A DNA stretch of 14,078 bases from Luteimonas_C sp035250245. GTDB lineage: Bacteria; Pseudomonadota; Gammaproteobacteria; Xanthomonadales; Xanthomonadaceae. The stretch covers positions 1-14,078 of the forward strand of contig DATFFH010000005.1 of assembly GCA_035250245.1 (NCBI GenBank), given 5' to 3'. The position numbers and the translations under genes are program-made. Below are positions 4,881 to 11,131 of this stretch, piece after piece. Position 1 is the stretch's first letter, and each line of letters begins with the position of its first letter. Under the pieces are notes generated by a model, which saw only the letters and a program-made list of their open reading frames with translations, searched no databases and was not told the origin of the DNA.

Positions 4881-6599
4881 TTATGGATTCTGTGGCGACG
4901 CCGGCTTGAAATTCGCGGGATCGGGCAATTCCACCGGCACGCCGTCCGCATTGCACAGCTTCGCCGCGCATAAGCGTTCGCGCATCCGCGGCGCGGCCTG
5001 CACCATGAAGTGGAAGATCGCGTTCTGCTCGACGCTGCCGCGCACCGCGTCGCTGCCCGGGCCGCGCGCCCAGATGCCGACGTCGTCGCCGCCGTGGCTT
5101 TCGTTGGCCAGCGGCACCAGCGCTTCCTGCATGTAATCCGGATCCTCGGTGTTCACATCGGTCAAATTGGGCCGACCGTTCGCGGATTCGTATTCCTTGC
5201 CGGCATGGAAGAATTTCTTCGGCCCGGCGGGCTGCGATGAAGTGGCGCCCGTATTGCCCGGCCCGTTCATGTAGGCCAGCGTGGTGTAGGGCAGGCCGGT
5301 CGCGTCCATGGCCAAGCCGCCGCCTTCGTCCTCGCCGCTGCTGCCGCGGACTTTGCCCAGGATCGGATTGCCGCGCTGCGGATAGCCGACGAAGGTCAAC
5401 GTGTGCGAATGGTCGGCGGTGACCAGGATCAGCGTGTCCTGGTCCGAGGTCATGTCCGCGGCCGCCTGTACGGCGTCCGACAGCGCGATCGTGTCGGTCA
5501 GCGCGCGATAGGCGTTGCCGTAGTGGTTCGCATGATCGATGCGGCCGCCTTCGACCATCAGGAAATAGCCGTTGGGCGAGGATTGCAGACGACCGATCGC
5601 GTCCTTGGTCAATTCGGCCAGGCTCGGTTCGCCCGGATCGTCCTTGCGGTCGTAGTCGAAATGTAGATGGTCGTATTCGAACAGGCCGAGCACCGGCGAT
5701 TTGCCGCGCGCGGCGCTCAACTGATCGCGGTTCCAGACGTAGGCGCCGTTCGGATGCTTGGCCTGCCATTCGCCGATCAGGTCTCGGCCGTCCAGGCGGC
5801 TGCCGACCTTGTCGTCTTCTTCCGGATCGCGTTGTTCGACGGTCATGAAATATTCGCGGCCGCCGCCGAACAGGACTTCGGGGCCGTCGCCGTACGGCGT
5901 TTCGATCAATTGCCGCGCGATATCGGCGCAGCCTTCGTTGCGTGCGGTTTCGCTGAGTTCTGTATCGCCTTCCCAGTTGCGTTCCGACGTATGCGCGTAC
6001 AGGGCGCCCGGCGTGGCATGAGTGATGCGCGCGGTGGTGACGACGCCGGTGGCCATGCCCGCGCTTTCGGCCAGTTCCAACGTGCTGAGCAAGGGCGCCT
6101 GCAAGGCTTCGGCGCAACTTTTGCGCTTCGCGCTCTGACCGACGCTCAGCATGCCGGCGCGGGTCTTCACGCCGGTGATCATCGCGGTCATGGTGCCGGC
6201 CGAGTCCGGCGTTTGCGCATCGGTGTTGTAGGTCTTGCTGAGCGCGGTGTCGGGGAAATTTTCCCAGCTGAGCCGGTTGTTTTCGCCGGGCCCGCCCTTG
6301 CGCTGGCCTTGCAGGATGCGGGCCGCGGCGACCGTGGTCAGGCTCATGCCGTCGCCGATGAACAGGATCACGTTCTTGGCGCGGCCGCGCATCGCGCCGC
6401 GTTCGGCGGCCTGGGCGGCGCCGTCGCGGAACCACCACGCGGCGTTTTCGCCATCCGGGTGCCGGATGGCCGGAACATCGACCCGTACGGCGGCAGGCGC
6501 GTTGTCGCGCGTGGGCTGCGCGGCGCAGGCGGCGAGCAGGACGGTCAGACAGGAAGCGGCCATCGCGCGGCCGGGCATGCGAATGCGGGGTCGTGGCAT
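4881..6599 (-). CDS. Alkaline phosphatase, predicted lipoprotein
   Basis: The product is 572 residues from ATG 6599. The N-terminus MPRPRIRMPGRAMAASC leads into LTVLLAACAAQ, a lipobox with Cys25. Alkaline phosphatase motifs follow in order: NVILFIGDGMS (metal ligand Asp83), TPDSAGTMTAMITG (nucleophile Ser133), a HATPGALYAHT His motif, VEGGRIDHANH, LVTADHSHTL, and near the C-terminus ESHGGDDVGIWARGPG with a metal-ligand His. It releases phosphate from monoesters outside the cytoplasm, here probably anchored to a membrane by lipid. It is longer than E. coli PhoA (about 470 residues), like many metagenomic and Xanthomonadales enzymes. An upstream ATG at 6650 is unlikely, since it would put a hairpin with a T-run in the coding region. 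No clear Pho box is seen. Confidence 0.9.
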   Translation of the reverse strand: MPRPRIRMPGRAMAASCLTVLLAACAAQPTRDNAPAAVRVDVPAIRHPDGENAAWWFRDGAAQAAERGAMRGRAKNVILFIGDGMSLTTVAAARILQGQRKGGPGENNRLSWENFPDTALSKTYNTDAQTPDSAGTMTAMITGVKTRAGMLSVGQSAKRKSCAEALQAPLLSTLELAESAGMATGVVTTARITHATPGALYAHTSERNWEGDTELSETARNEGCADIARQLIETPYGDGPEVLFGGGREYFMTVEQRDPEEDDKVGSRLDGRDLIGEWQAKHPNGAYVWNRDQLSAARGKSPVLGLFEYDHLHFDYDRKDDPGEPSLAELTKDAIGRLQSSPNGYFLMVEGGRIDHANHYGNAYRALTDTIALSDAVQAAADMTSDQDTLILVTADHSHTLTFVGYPQRGNPILGKVRGSSGEDEGGGLAMDATGLPYTTLAYMNGPGNTGATSSQPAGPKKFFHAGKEYESANGRPNLTDVNTEDPDYMQEALVPLANESHGGDDVGIWARGPGSDAVRGSVEQNAIFHFMVQAAPRMRERLCAAKLCNADGVPVELPDPANFKPASPQNP

Positions 6600-6618
6600 C
6601 GGGTATTCCGGAGTGGGC

Positions 6619-6644
6619 ACAAAATCGCGGCCGAAAGGGCCGCG
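6619..6644 (-). terminator. Probable rho-independent terminator
   Basis: Reading the minus strand, CGCGGCC-CTTTC-GGCCGCG (6644-6626) is followed by ATTTTGT. The 7-bp GC stem with a short T-run fits an intrinsic terminator for the NTF2-like gene that ends at 6663. The T-run is short, and a CATAAT sequence just upstream (6655-6650) could instead make the stem part of the phosphatase leader. Confidence 0.5.
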
Positions 6645-6662
6645 AGGCATTATGCCAAGGTT

Positions 6663-7436
6663 CTAGCGACCGTCGTGTTGCACCCAGGCGGTATTGACCA
6701 TCCTCCATTCGCCGTTCTGCCGGATCAGCAGGGCGTAATCGACGATGCGGCTGCCGCTGGACCAGTCCACCGTCCAGCGCGCATAGCCCACGTCGCCTGT
6801 GGCGGCGACCGCGTCGATCTTTTGCGTCAGCGGCTTCAGCGTGGATCCTTCCTTGCGCCGGCGATCGAAGCGCGCGGCCCACTCCTGCGCGGAAACGGCC
6901 ACCAGCTGTTCCAGGTCGAGGTTGAAGAACATGGCCCGCGATTGCTGCGTCCGCAGCAACTCGTCGCCGCTGAAGCTCAGGTCGCTGCGCAGTTTGGCGT
7001 GCACCACGGCACGCAGCTCGCTTGCGGTGGCTGTATCGGTTTCGCCCGGGTGCGCCGCTGAGGCGAAGACCTTGCCGACGATCTTCCAGCCGTCTTTCAG
7101 CTTCATCAGCAGCAGATAATCGGTGAGCGGCTTGCCGTCGCGGCGGCCTTCCACGGTGACCACGGCGGCGTCGCCGGCGCGGTCCACGGCGACGATCGAT
7201 TGTTCGAAGCGGGCCTTGGGCTTTCCGTCGCCCATCAGTTTCCGCCATTCGGCCATGGTGCGGACCATGACGTCGCCGTCCGGGCCGATCCAATACATCA
7301 GCGCGGTCGGATGGAACGCCTGTTCCAAAGGCGCCGCGGTCTGGGTCGCGTTGGCTTGGATGTAACGCTGCGCCGGGGCGACGACGTCGGCGGAGAAGGC
7401 GGTGGCGGAAGAGACAAGGAGGAACGGCAGCAGCAT
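6663..7436 (-). CDS. Secreted protein with two NTF2-like (putative lumazine-binding) domains
   Basis: The 257-residue product starts with a signal peptide (MLLPFLLVSSATAFS|A). Two similar halves follow. The first (about 20-125) has RYIQANATQTAAPLEQAFHP, then a 'DGDVMVRTMAEWRKL' segment, and ends with YLLLMKLKDGWKIVGKVF. The second (about 135-255) ends with YALLIRQNGEWRMVNTAWV. The ending 'LL....GW+IV...F/W' is typical of SnoaL/NTF2-like cone folds, and the first half matches the putative lumazine-binding family style. Such domains bind small ligands or act as degenerate enzymes; the ligand here is unknown. ATG 7436 is chosen because it precedes the signal peptide directly, but no strong Shine-Dalgarno is seen. 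A probable terminator at 6619-6644 separates it from the phosphatase gene. Confidence 0.75.
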   Translation of the reverse strand: MLLPFLLVSSATAFSADVVAPAQRYIQANATQTAAPLEQAFHPTALMYWIGPDGDVMVRTMAEWRKLMGDGKPKARFEQSIVAVDRAGDAAVVTVEGRRDGKPLTDYLLLMKLKDGWKIVGKVFASAAHPGETDTATASELRAVVHAKLRSDLSFSGDELLRTQQSRAMFFNLDLEQLVAVSAQEWAARFDRRRKEGSTLKPLTQKIDAVAATGDVGYARWTVDWSSGSRIVDYALLIRQNGEWRMVNTAWVQHDGR

Positions 7437-7528
7437 GGCGGGTCCATTCGGGGTTGGATGGGTGCCAGGCACCGTCGATTATGGCGACGCCTGTCGATAG
7501 ACCTTAACCAGCCACCGAAGCCAGGAAT

Positions 7529-7569
7529 ATCGAAGATAGTTCTTCGATCGTTCGCCGATTTCGAACGAT
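7529..7569. repeat. Two overlapping tandem inverted repeats
   Basis: ATCGAAGA-TAGT-TCTTCGAT (7529-7548) is directly followed by ATCGTTCG-CCGATTT-CGAACGAT (7547-7569); the two share the bases AT. Both have perfect 8-bp arms. They lie in the 356-bp gap between the divergently transcribed NTF2-like and symporter genes, so they could be regulator operators or hairpins. No dedicated regulator gene is next to them. Confidence 0.55.
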
Positions 7570-7588
7570 GTCGCGGCTTGCCTTAGCT

Positions 7589-7683
7589 GTCATTCCCACG
7601 AAAGCGGGAATCCAGCGACTTCGCTCTTCGGATGAGGGGCAGACTGCCGAAAGTCACTGGATTCCCGCTTTCGCGGGAATGAC
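7589..7683. repeat. Long inverted repeat with ATTCCC-N8-GGGAAT cores
   Basis: A 33-bp arm (7589-7621) is matched in reverse complement by 7651-7683 with two mismatches, across a 29-bp spacer. Each arm contains ATTCCC, eight bases, then GGGAAT, followed by CCAG. This core resembles dispersed repeats recalled from Xanthomonadales and the dRS3-type repeats of Neisseria. The rest of the 7437-7792 gap holds the tandem palindromes and no gene that I can support. Confidence 0.75.
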
Positions 7684-7792
7684 GGCTTTGGAACCGCGAT
7701 TACGAATGGAACACCGGCGTTGCAGCCCCCTCGACTGTGCGCCGCCGCCGAATGCGGTATGGTCGCCGCTTCGCCCTCCCGACCTTCGACCT

Positions 7793-9133
7793 ATGCTGAA
7801 GTGGTGGTTCCGCATCCCGTTCTGGCAGCGCGTATTGGCCGGTTTCGTCCTGGGCGCCTTGGCCGGCTGGGCCTTCGGCGAGAACGCGGCGAAATGGTTC
7901 GAGCCGCTGGGCGATGTCTACGTCAACCTGATCAAGATGATCGCGATTCCGCTGGTGTTCTTCGCGGTGATCAGCGCGGTCGGTTCGTTGCACGGGCAGA
8001 AATCGATCGCGGCGCTCGGCGGGCGCACCTTCGCCTGGTTCGCGATGACTGCGGTGCTGGCGGTCTGCGTGGGTTTGGCTGCGGGTTTCCTGTTCAAGCC
8101 CGGTAGCGGCGTGAGCGGATTGCAGATCGCCGCCGACTACAAACCCAAGGAAGTGCCGGGCCCGCTGGACGTGCTGTTCAACATCGTGCCGCAGAATCCG
8201 TTCCGCGCATTGTCGGCGACCGACGTGGGCAAGACGGCCGACGGCAAATCGGTGCTGGTGCCGAGCAACGGTACGGTGCTGCAGGTGATCTTCTTCGCCG
8301 GTTTGATCGGTTTCGCCTTCGTCAAGCTTGGCGAAAAAACCGCCAATTTGCGCAAATTGATCGGCGAAGCCAGCGAAACCATGATCCAGGTGACCCGGTT
8401 CGTGCTGGAGTTCACCCCGATCGGTACGTTCGGCTTGATCGCCGGCCTGGTCGGCGCTTACGGATTCGAGAAACTGCTGCCGCTGGCCAACTTCGTAATC
8501 GCGCTGTACGTGGCTTGCGCGTTCCATATCGTGGTCGTGTACAGCGGCCTGCTGATCGCGCACGGCCTGAATCCGCTGAAATTCTTCCGCGGCGCGGCGC
8601 CGGGCATGCAGGTCGGTTTCGTCGCTTCGTCCAGCTTCGCGGCGATGCCGGTGTCGTTGCGCAGCGTCATCCACAACCACGGCGTGGACCGCGATTACGC
8701 GGCGTTCGCGGTGCCGCTGGGCGCCAGCATCAAGATGGACGGTTGCGGTGCGATCTATCCCGCGCTGGCGGCGGTGTTCATTTCGCAATACGCCGGTATC
8801 GAATTGTCGATGGGGCAATACCTGATCATCGTATTGGCCTCGGTGCTGGGCAGCTTCGGCACCGCCGGCGTGCCCGGCACGGCGGTGATCATGGCCACGG
8901 TCGTGCTGAGCGCGGCGGGGTTGCCGCTGGAGGCGATCGGCTATCTGTACGCCATCGACCGCATCCTGGACATGATGCGCACGATGACCAACGTCACCGG
9001 CCAGATGCTGGTGCCGGTGCTGGTCGCGAAAGAAACCGGCCTGCTCGATCGCGACATCTACGAGGCGGCGTCCAGCAACGTCGGCATTGCGGAAGGCGAG
9101 AAAGCGGAAGTGGCGAAGGAGCGTGCGGGATGA
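7793..9133 (+). CDS. Dicarboxylate/amino acid:cation symporter (DAACS family)
   Basis: The product is 446 residues, normal for the GltP/DctA family of the glutamate-transporter fold. Hairpin HP1 carries the serine motif ASSSFAAMP (279-285). TM7 has GASIKMDGC (310-318), HP2 has GTAGVPG (356-362), and TM8 has DRILDMMRTMTNVTG (389-403). It should move dicarboxylates or acidic/neutral amino acids across the inner membrane with cations. Two residues depart from the usual pattern: Lys314 replaces the Asn of NMDGT, and Gln404 replaces the Asp after 'NVTG' (see findings). ATG 7793 is chosen because MLKWWFRIPFWQRV is the normal family N-terminus; the open frame upstream runs through the inverted repeat. 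No strong ribosome-binding site is visible. The stop overlaps the next gene as ATGA. Confidence 0.9.
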   Translation: MLKWWFRIPFWQRVLAGFVLGALAGWAFGENAAKWFEPLGDVYVNLIKMIAIPLVFFAVISAVGSLHGQKSIAALGGRTFAWFAMTAVLAVCVGLAAGFLFKPGSGVSGLQIAADYKPKEVPGPLDVLFNIVPQNPFRALSATDVGKTADGKSVLVPSNGTVLQVIFFAGLIGFAFVKLGEKTANLRKLIGEASETMIQVTRFVLEFTPIGTFGLIAGLVGAYGFEKLLPLANFVIALYVACAFHIVVVYSGLLIAHGLNPLKFFRGAAPGMQVGFVASSSFAAMPVSLRSVIHNHGVDRDYAAFAVPLGASIKMDGCGAIYPALAAVFISQYAGIELSMGQYLIIVLASVLGSFGTAGVPGTAVIMATVVLSAAGLPLEAIGYLYAIDRILDMMRTMTNVTGQMLVPVLVAKETGLLDRDIYEAASSNVGIAEGEKAEVAKERAG

Positions 9134-9585
9134 GCGGCGCTATCGAATTGGTGGAACGTTTTCCGGACGTTGAGGACTATTTGCGGATCCGCTCGGCGGC
9201 CGGCATGCATGCCAAGAGTTTCGAAGCCGCGACGCGCGCCCTGCCGAATACGCTTTACGGCGTCAGCCTGCAGCGCGACGGCGAAACGGTCGGCATGGGC
9301 CGCATCATCGGCGACAACGGCTGCTTCTTCACCATCGTCGATATCGCGATCGTGCCGGAATTGCAGGGGCAGGGACTCGGTCGGCGCGTGATGGTCGCGC
9401 TGGATGCCTGGATCCAGAAGAACGTGCCCGAATCGGCTTACGTCACCCTGGTCGCCGACGGCGACGCGAAATATCTCTATCGGAAGTTCGGCTTCGAGGA
9501 AAGCGCGCCCATCGCGGTGAACATGGAGTACGTGATGGGCCCCGGCGGCGAGCGCGATACCAGTTATTTGAAAACGACCCCGTAG
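9130..9585 (+). CDS. GNAT-family N-acetyltransferase
   Basis: The 151-residue product has the usual GNAT length and order. A strand pair around LYGVSLQRDGETVGMGRII is followed by FFTIVDIAIVPELQGQGLG, where Q-G-Q-G-L-G (about residues 80-85) is the acetyl-CoA pyrophosphate loop, then the helix RRVMVALDAW. The C-terminal part ADGDAKYLYRKFGFEES gives the typical 'Y.+.GF' ending. It acetylates an amine from acetyl-CoA; the substrate is not evident. It overlaps the symporter stop by ATGA and is probably co-translated with it, which could mean that it acts on an imported compound, but this is only positional inference. Confidence 0.88.
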   Translation: MSGAIELVERFPDVEDYLRIRSAAGMHAKSFEAATRALPNTLYGVSLQRDGETVGMGRIIGDNGCFFTIVDIAIVPELQGQGLGRRVMVALDAWIQKNVPESAYVTLVADGDAKYLYRKFGFEESAPIAVNMEYVMGPGGERDTSYLKTTP

Positions 9586-9594
9586 CCGCTTAAG

Positions 9595-9618
9595 CCCTCT
9601 CCCGCAGGCGGCAGAGGG
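9595..9618. repeat. Imperfect hairpin repeat between convergent genes
   Basis: CCCTCTCCCGC and GCGGCAGAGGG pair at ten of eleven positions with a 2-base loop. It lies between the acetyltransferase stop (9585) and the Nudix stop (9630), and resembles the CCCTCTCCCGC hairpins common between genes in Xanthomonadaceae. It may act as a bidirectional 3'-end hairpin, although there is no T-tract. Confidence 0.5.
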
Positions 9619-9629
9619 GGCAATCCGCG

Positions 9630-10118
9630 TCACACTCGGGAATAGCGCCAACTCACCATTTTCCCGTCGCGATACGGCATCACACCGTGGAACGGCCGCG
9701 GATCGCCATCGAACACCAGCGGCAGGAATTCGCGGTCGCCTTCCCACATCGGCAATTCGTGCAGGCGGTCGACATCGACCCATTCCAAAGCGCCTTCCGG
9801 ATTGCGCTCGAGCGGCGTTCCGGAAAAACGCGTCACCACGAACAAGAAACCCAGCCAATCCTCCCCATGCTTGCCGAAACCCGGCCAGCTGATCGTGCCG
9901 CGTAGCCGCAATTCCTCGCAGACGATGCCGGCTTCCTCGTGGATCTCGCGGCGCATCCCGGCCAGCACGTCTTCGTCCGGCTCGATCTTGCCGCCCAGGC
10001 CGTTGTACTTGCCCAAGTGGTGATCGTCCTCGCGCGCATTGCGATGCAGCATCAGGACGCGTCGTCCGTCCGGCGACAATACGTAGCCCAGGGTGGCGAC
10101 GATCGGCGTATAGGGCAT
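9630..10118 (-). CDS. Nudix hydrolase, MutT/8-oxo-dGTPase-like
   Basis: The product is 162 residues. The Nudix box GX5EX7REUXEEXGU is complete: Gly43, Glu49, Arg57-Glu58, Glu61-Glu62, Gly64 and Ile65, within GGKIEPDEDVLAGM then RREIHEEAGI. The preceding phrase HLGKYNGLGGKIE resembles MTH1/MutT-type enzymes that hydrolyse oxidised purine nucleotides, and the N-terminal ATLGYVLSPDGRRVLMLHR is a normal first strand pair. Pyrophosphohydrolase activity with Mg2+ is well supported; the exact substrate is not. ATG 10118 shares one base with the TGA of the beta-lactamase gene (TGATG), so it is translated by coupling from that gene. The longer open frame upstream is a shadow of that gene. Confidence 0.9.
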   Translation of the reverse strand: MPYTPIVATLGYVLSPDGRRVLMLHRNAREDDHHLGKYNGLGGKIEPDEDVLAGMRREIHEEAGIVCEELRLRGTISWPGFGKHGEDWLGFLFVVTRFSGTPLERNPEGALEWVDVDRLHELPMWEGDREFLPLVFDGDPRPFHGVMPYRDGKMVSWRYSRV

Positions 10119-10993
10119 CAGCGCGCGGCCTCGCGCTGCTTCTTCAGTTCGGCGTCGAGATTGCGTTCGGCCTCGTCGGCGTATTGGCGGCAGGTCATCG
10201 GCTCGGAATGCGGCGCCGCGGCGTTTTCCAGCGTCCAACCGCTGGCGCCCGGATGCGGCGTCAGCAGCAGATCGCAGGGCAGGGTGCGCACTTTGGCGAA
10301 AGTGCGGCGGTAGTCGTCGACGATGTGCGGATAGCGCGGATTGCCGATCAGGCGATAACTCGGCGAAGACAAGCTGTCGACGTAAGCGATGCGCAGCGGT
10401 TTGCCGTCGCGGCGATCTTCCCAGGTCCAGCTCGTGCTGCCCGGCGTATGCCCGGGCGTGAAGTGCGCGACCAGGCGCAGGCTGCCCAGCTCGATCGCCT
10501 CGCCGTCCATCAGCACGCGGTCGGTCTGCGCCGGCGGGAATTGCAGGTCGTCGCCGTAGTGGATGTCGTCGCTGCCGCCGCGCGCAAGCAACACCGCGCT
10601 CTCCGCGCTCGCAGCTATGCGCGCACCGGTGCCGCGCTTGAGCGCGGCCAGCGCGCCGGCATGGTCGGCGTGCGCGTGGCTGGACAGGATGTATTTCACC
10701 TCGCCTGATTTCACGCCCAAGCTGCGCAGGCGTTCCAGCAGCATCGGCGCCGCCTGCGGCATGCCGCCGTCGATCACCACCGCGCCTTCGGGCGTCTTCA
10801 CCAGCACGACGCTCAGTCCTTGCGTGCCGATGTACCAGGTGTGGTCCGCCAACTGCAGCGGCGGTATCGGTTGCCGCCAGCTCTCGTCGACCTCGTAGGC
10901 GCGCAGTTGCGGGAATGCCGGTTCGGCGGCGGAAGAACAGCCCAGGGACAACGACAAGCCGACGATGGCGGCGACGTAGCGGAGCGAAGGCAT
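10118..10993 (-). CDS. Subclass B3 metallo-beta-lactamase, L1-like
   Basis: The product is 291 residues. Zinc site 1/2 residues are all present: SHAHADHAG gives His106, His108, Asp110 and His111; FTPGHTPGST gives His182; LTPHPGAS gives His247. The B3 serine motif YVDSLSSP (206-211) and the cysteine pair Cys240 and Cys268 (L1 disulfide) are retained. Long stretches match the remembered L1 of Stenotrophomonas, for example ESAVLLARGGSDD, GNPRYPH and DYRR.FA.VR.LPCD. It should hydrolyse beta-lactams, carbapenems included, in the periplasm. The leader MPSLRYVAAIVGLSLSLGC could be a plain signal peptide or a weak lipobox at Cys19. No ampR-type regulator is adjacent. It is the first gene of a pair with the Nudix hydrolase. 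Confidence 0.92.
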   Translation of the reverse strand: MPSLRYVAAIVGLSLSLGCSSAAEPAFPQLRAYEVDESWRQPIPPLQLADHTWYIGTQGLSVVLVKTPEGAVVIDGGMPQAAPMLLERLRSLGVKSGEVKYILSSHAHADHAGALAALKRGTGARIAASAESAVLLARGGSDDIHYGDDLQFPPAQTDRVLMDGEAIELGSLRLVAHFTPGHTPGSTSWTWEDRRDGKPLRIAYVDSLSSPSYRLIGNPRYPHIVDDYRRTFAKVRTLPCDLLLTPHPGASGWTLENAAAPHSEPMTCRQYADEAERNLDAELKKQREAAR

Positions 10994-11072
10994 CGCGATG
11001 CGTTTCCGTGTGAGGGGCGAGTAGTGTCCGCGATCCCGTCCGCCGGGCGCCAGTCCGCTGCGTTACTTTCGG

Positions 11073-11104
11073 CCCTAGGGGCATGCCCCGTCGGCTAGGT
11101 AGCC
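11073..11104. promoter_or_regulatory. Palindrome cluster in a divergent intergenic region
   Basis: The 138-bp gap between the beta-lactamase and the M16 operon contains CCCTAGGG (11073-11080), GGGGCATGCCCC (11078-11089, a perfect 12-bp palindrome) and GGCTA-GG-TAGCC (11093-11104). Palindromes in a divergent promoter region are possible operators. No convincing -35/-10 pair was found on either strand. Confidence 0.3.
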
Positions 11105-11131
11105 TGCACCGACCAAAGTTGGGGATTTCGT

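Noticed and set aside
5667..7061. Plus-strand open frame of 464 codons inside the phosphatase region
   Set aside because: It is antisense to clear catalytic motifs of the phosphatase; composition and lack of domain signs mark it as a shadow.
4870..7293. Minus-strand open frame of over 800 codons spanning the phosphatase and NTF2-like genes
   Set aside because: It is Arg-rich low-complexity sequence in another frame of two well-supported genes on the same strand, and it crosses a likely terminator.
7589..7683. Insertion sequence ends or CRISPR repeats
   Set aside because: There are only two inverted arms, no transposase between or near them, and no regular spacers; an interspersed repeat is the simpler reading.
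7568..7792. N-terminal extension of 75 residues on the symporter
   Set aside because: The extension encodes the inverted repeat and has no family counterpart; ATG 7793 gives the standard N-terminus.
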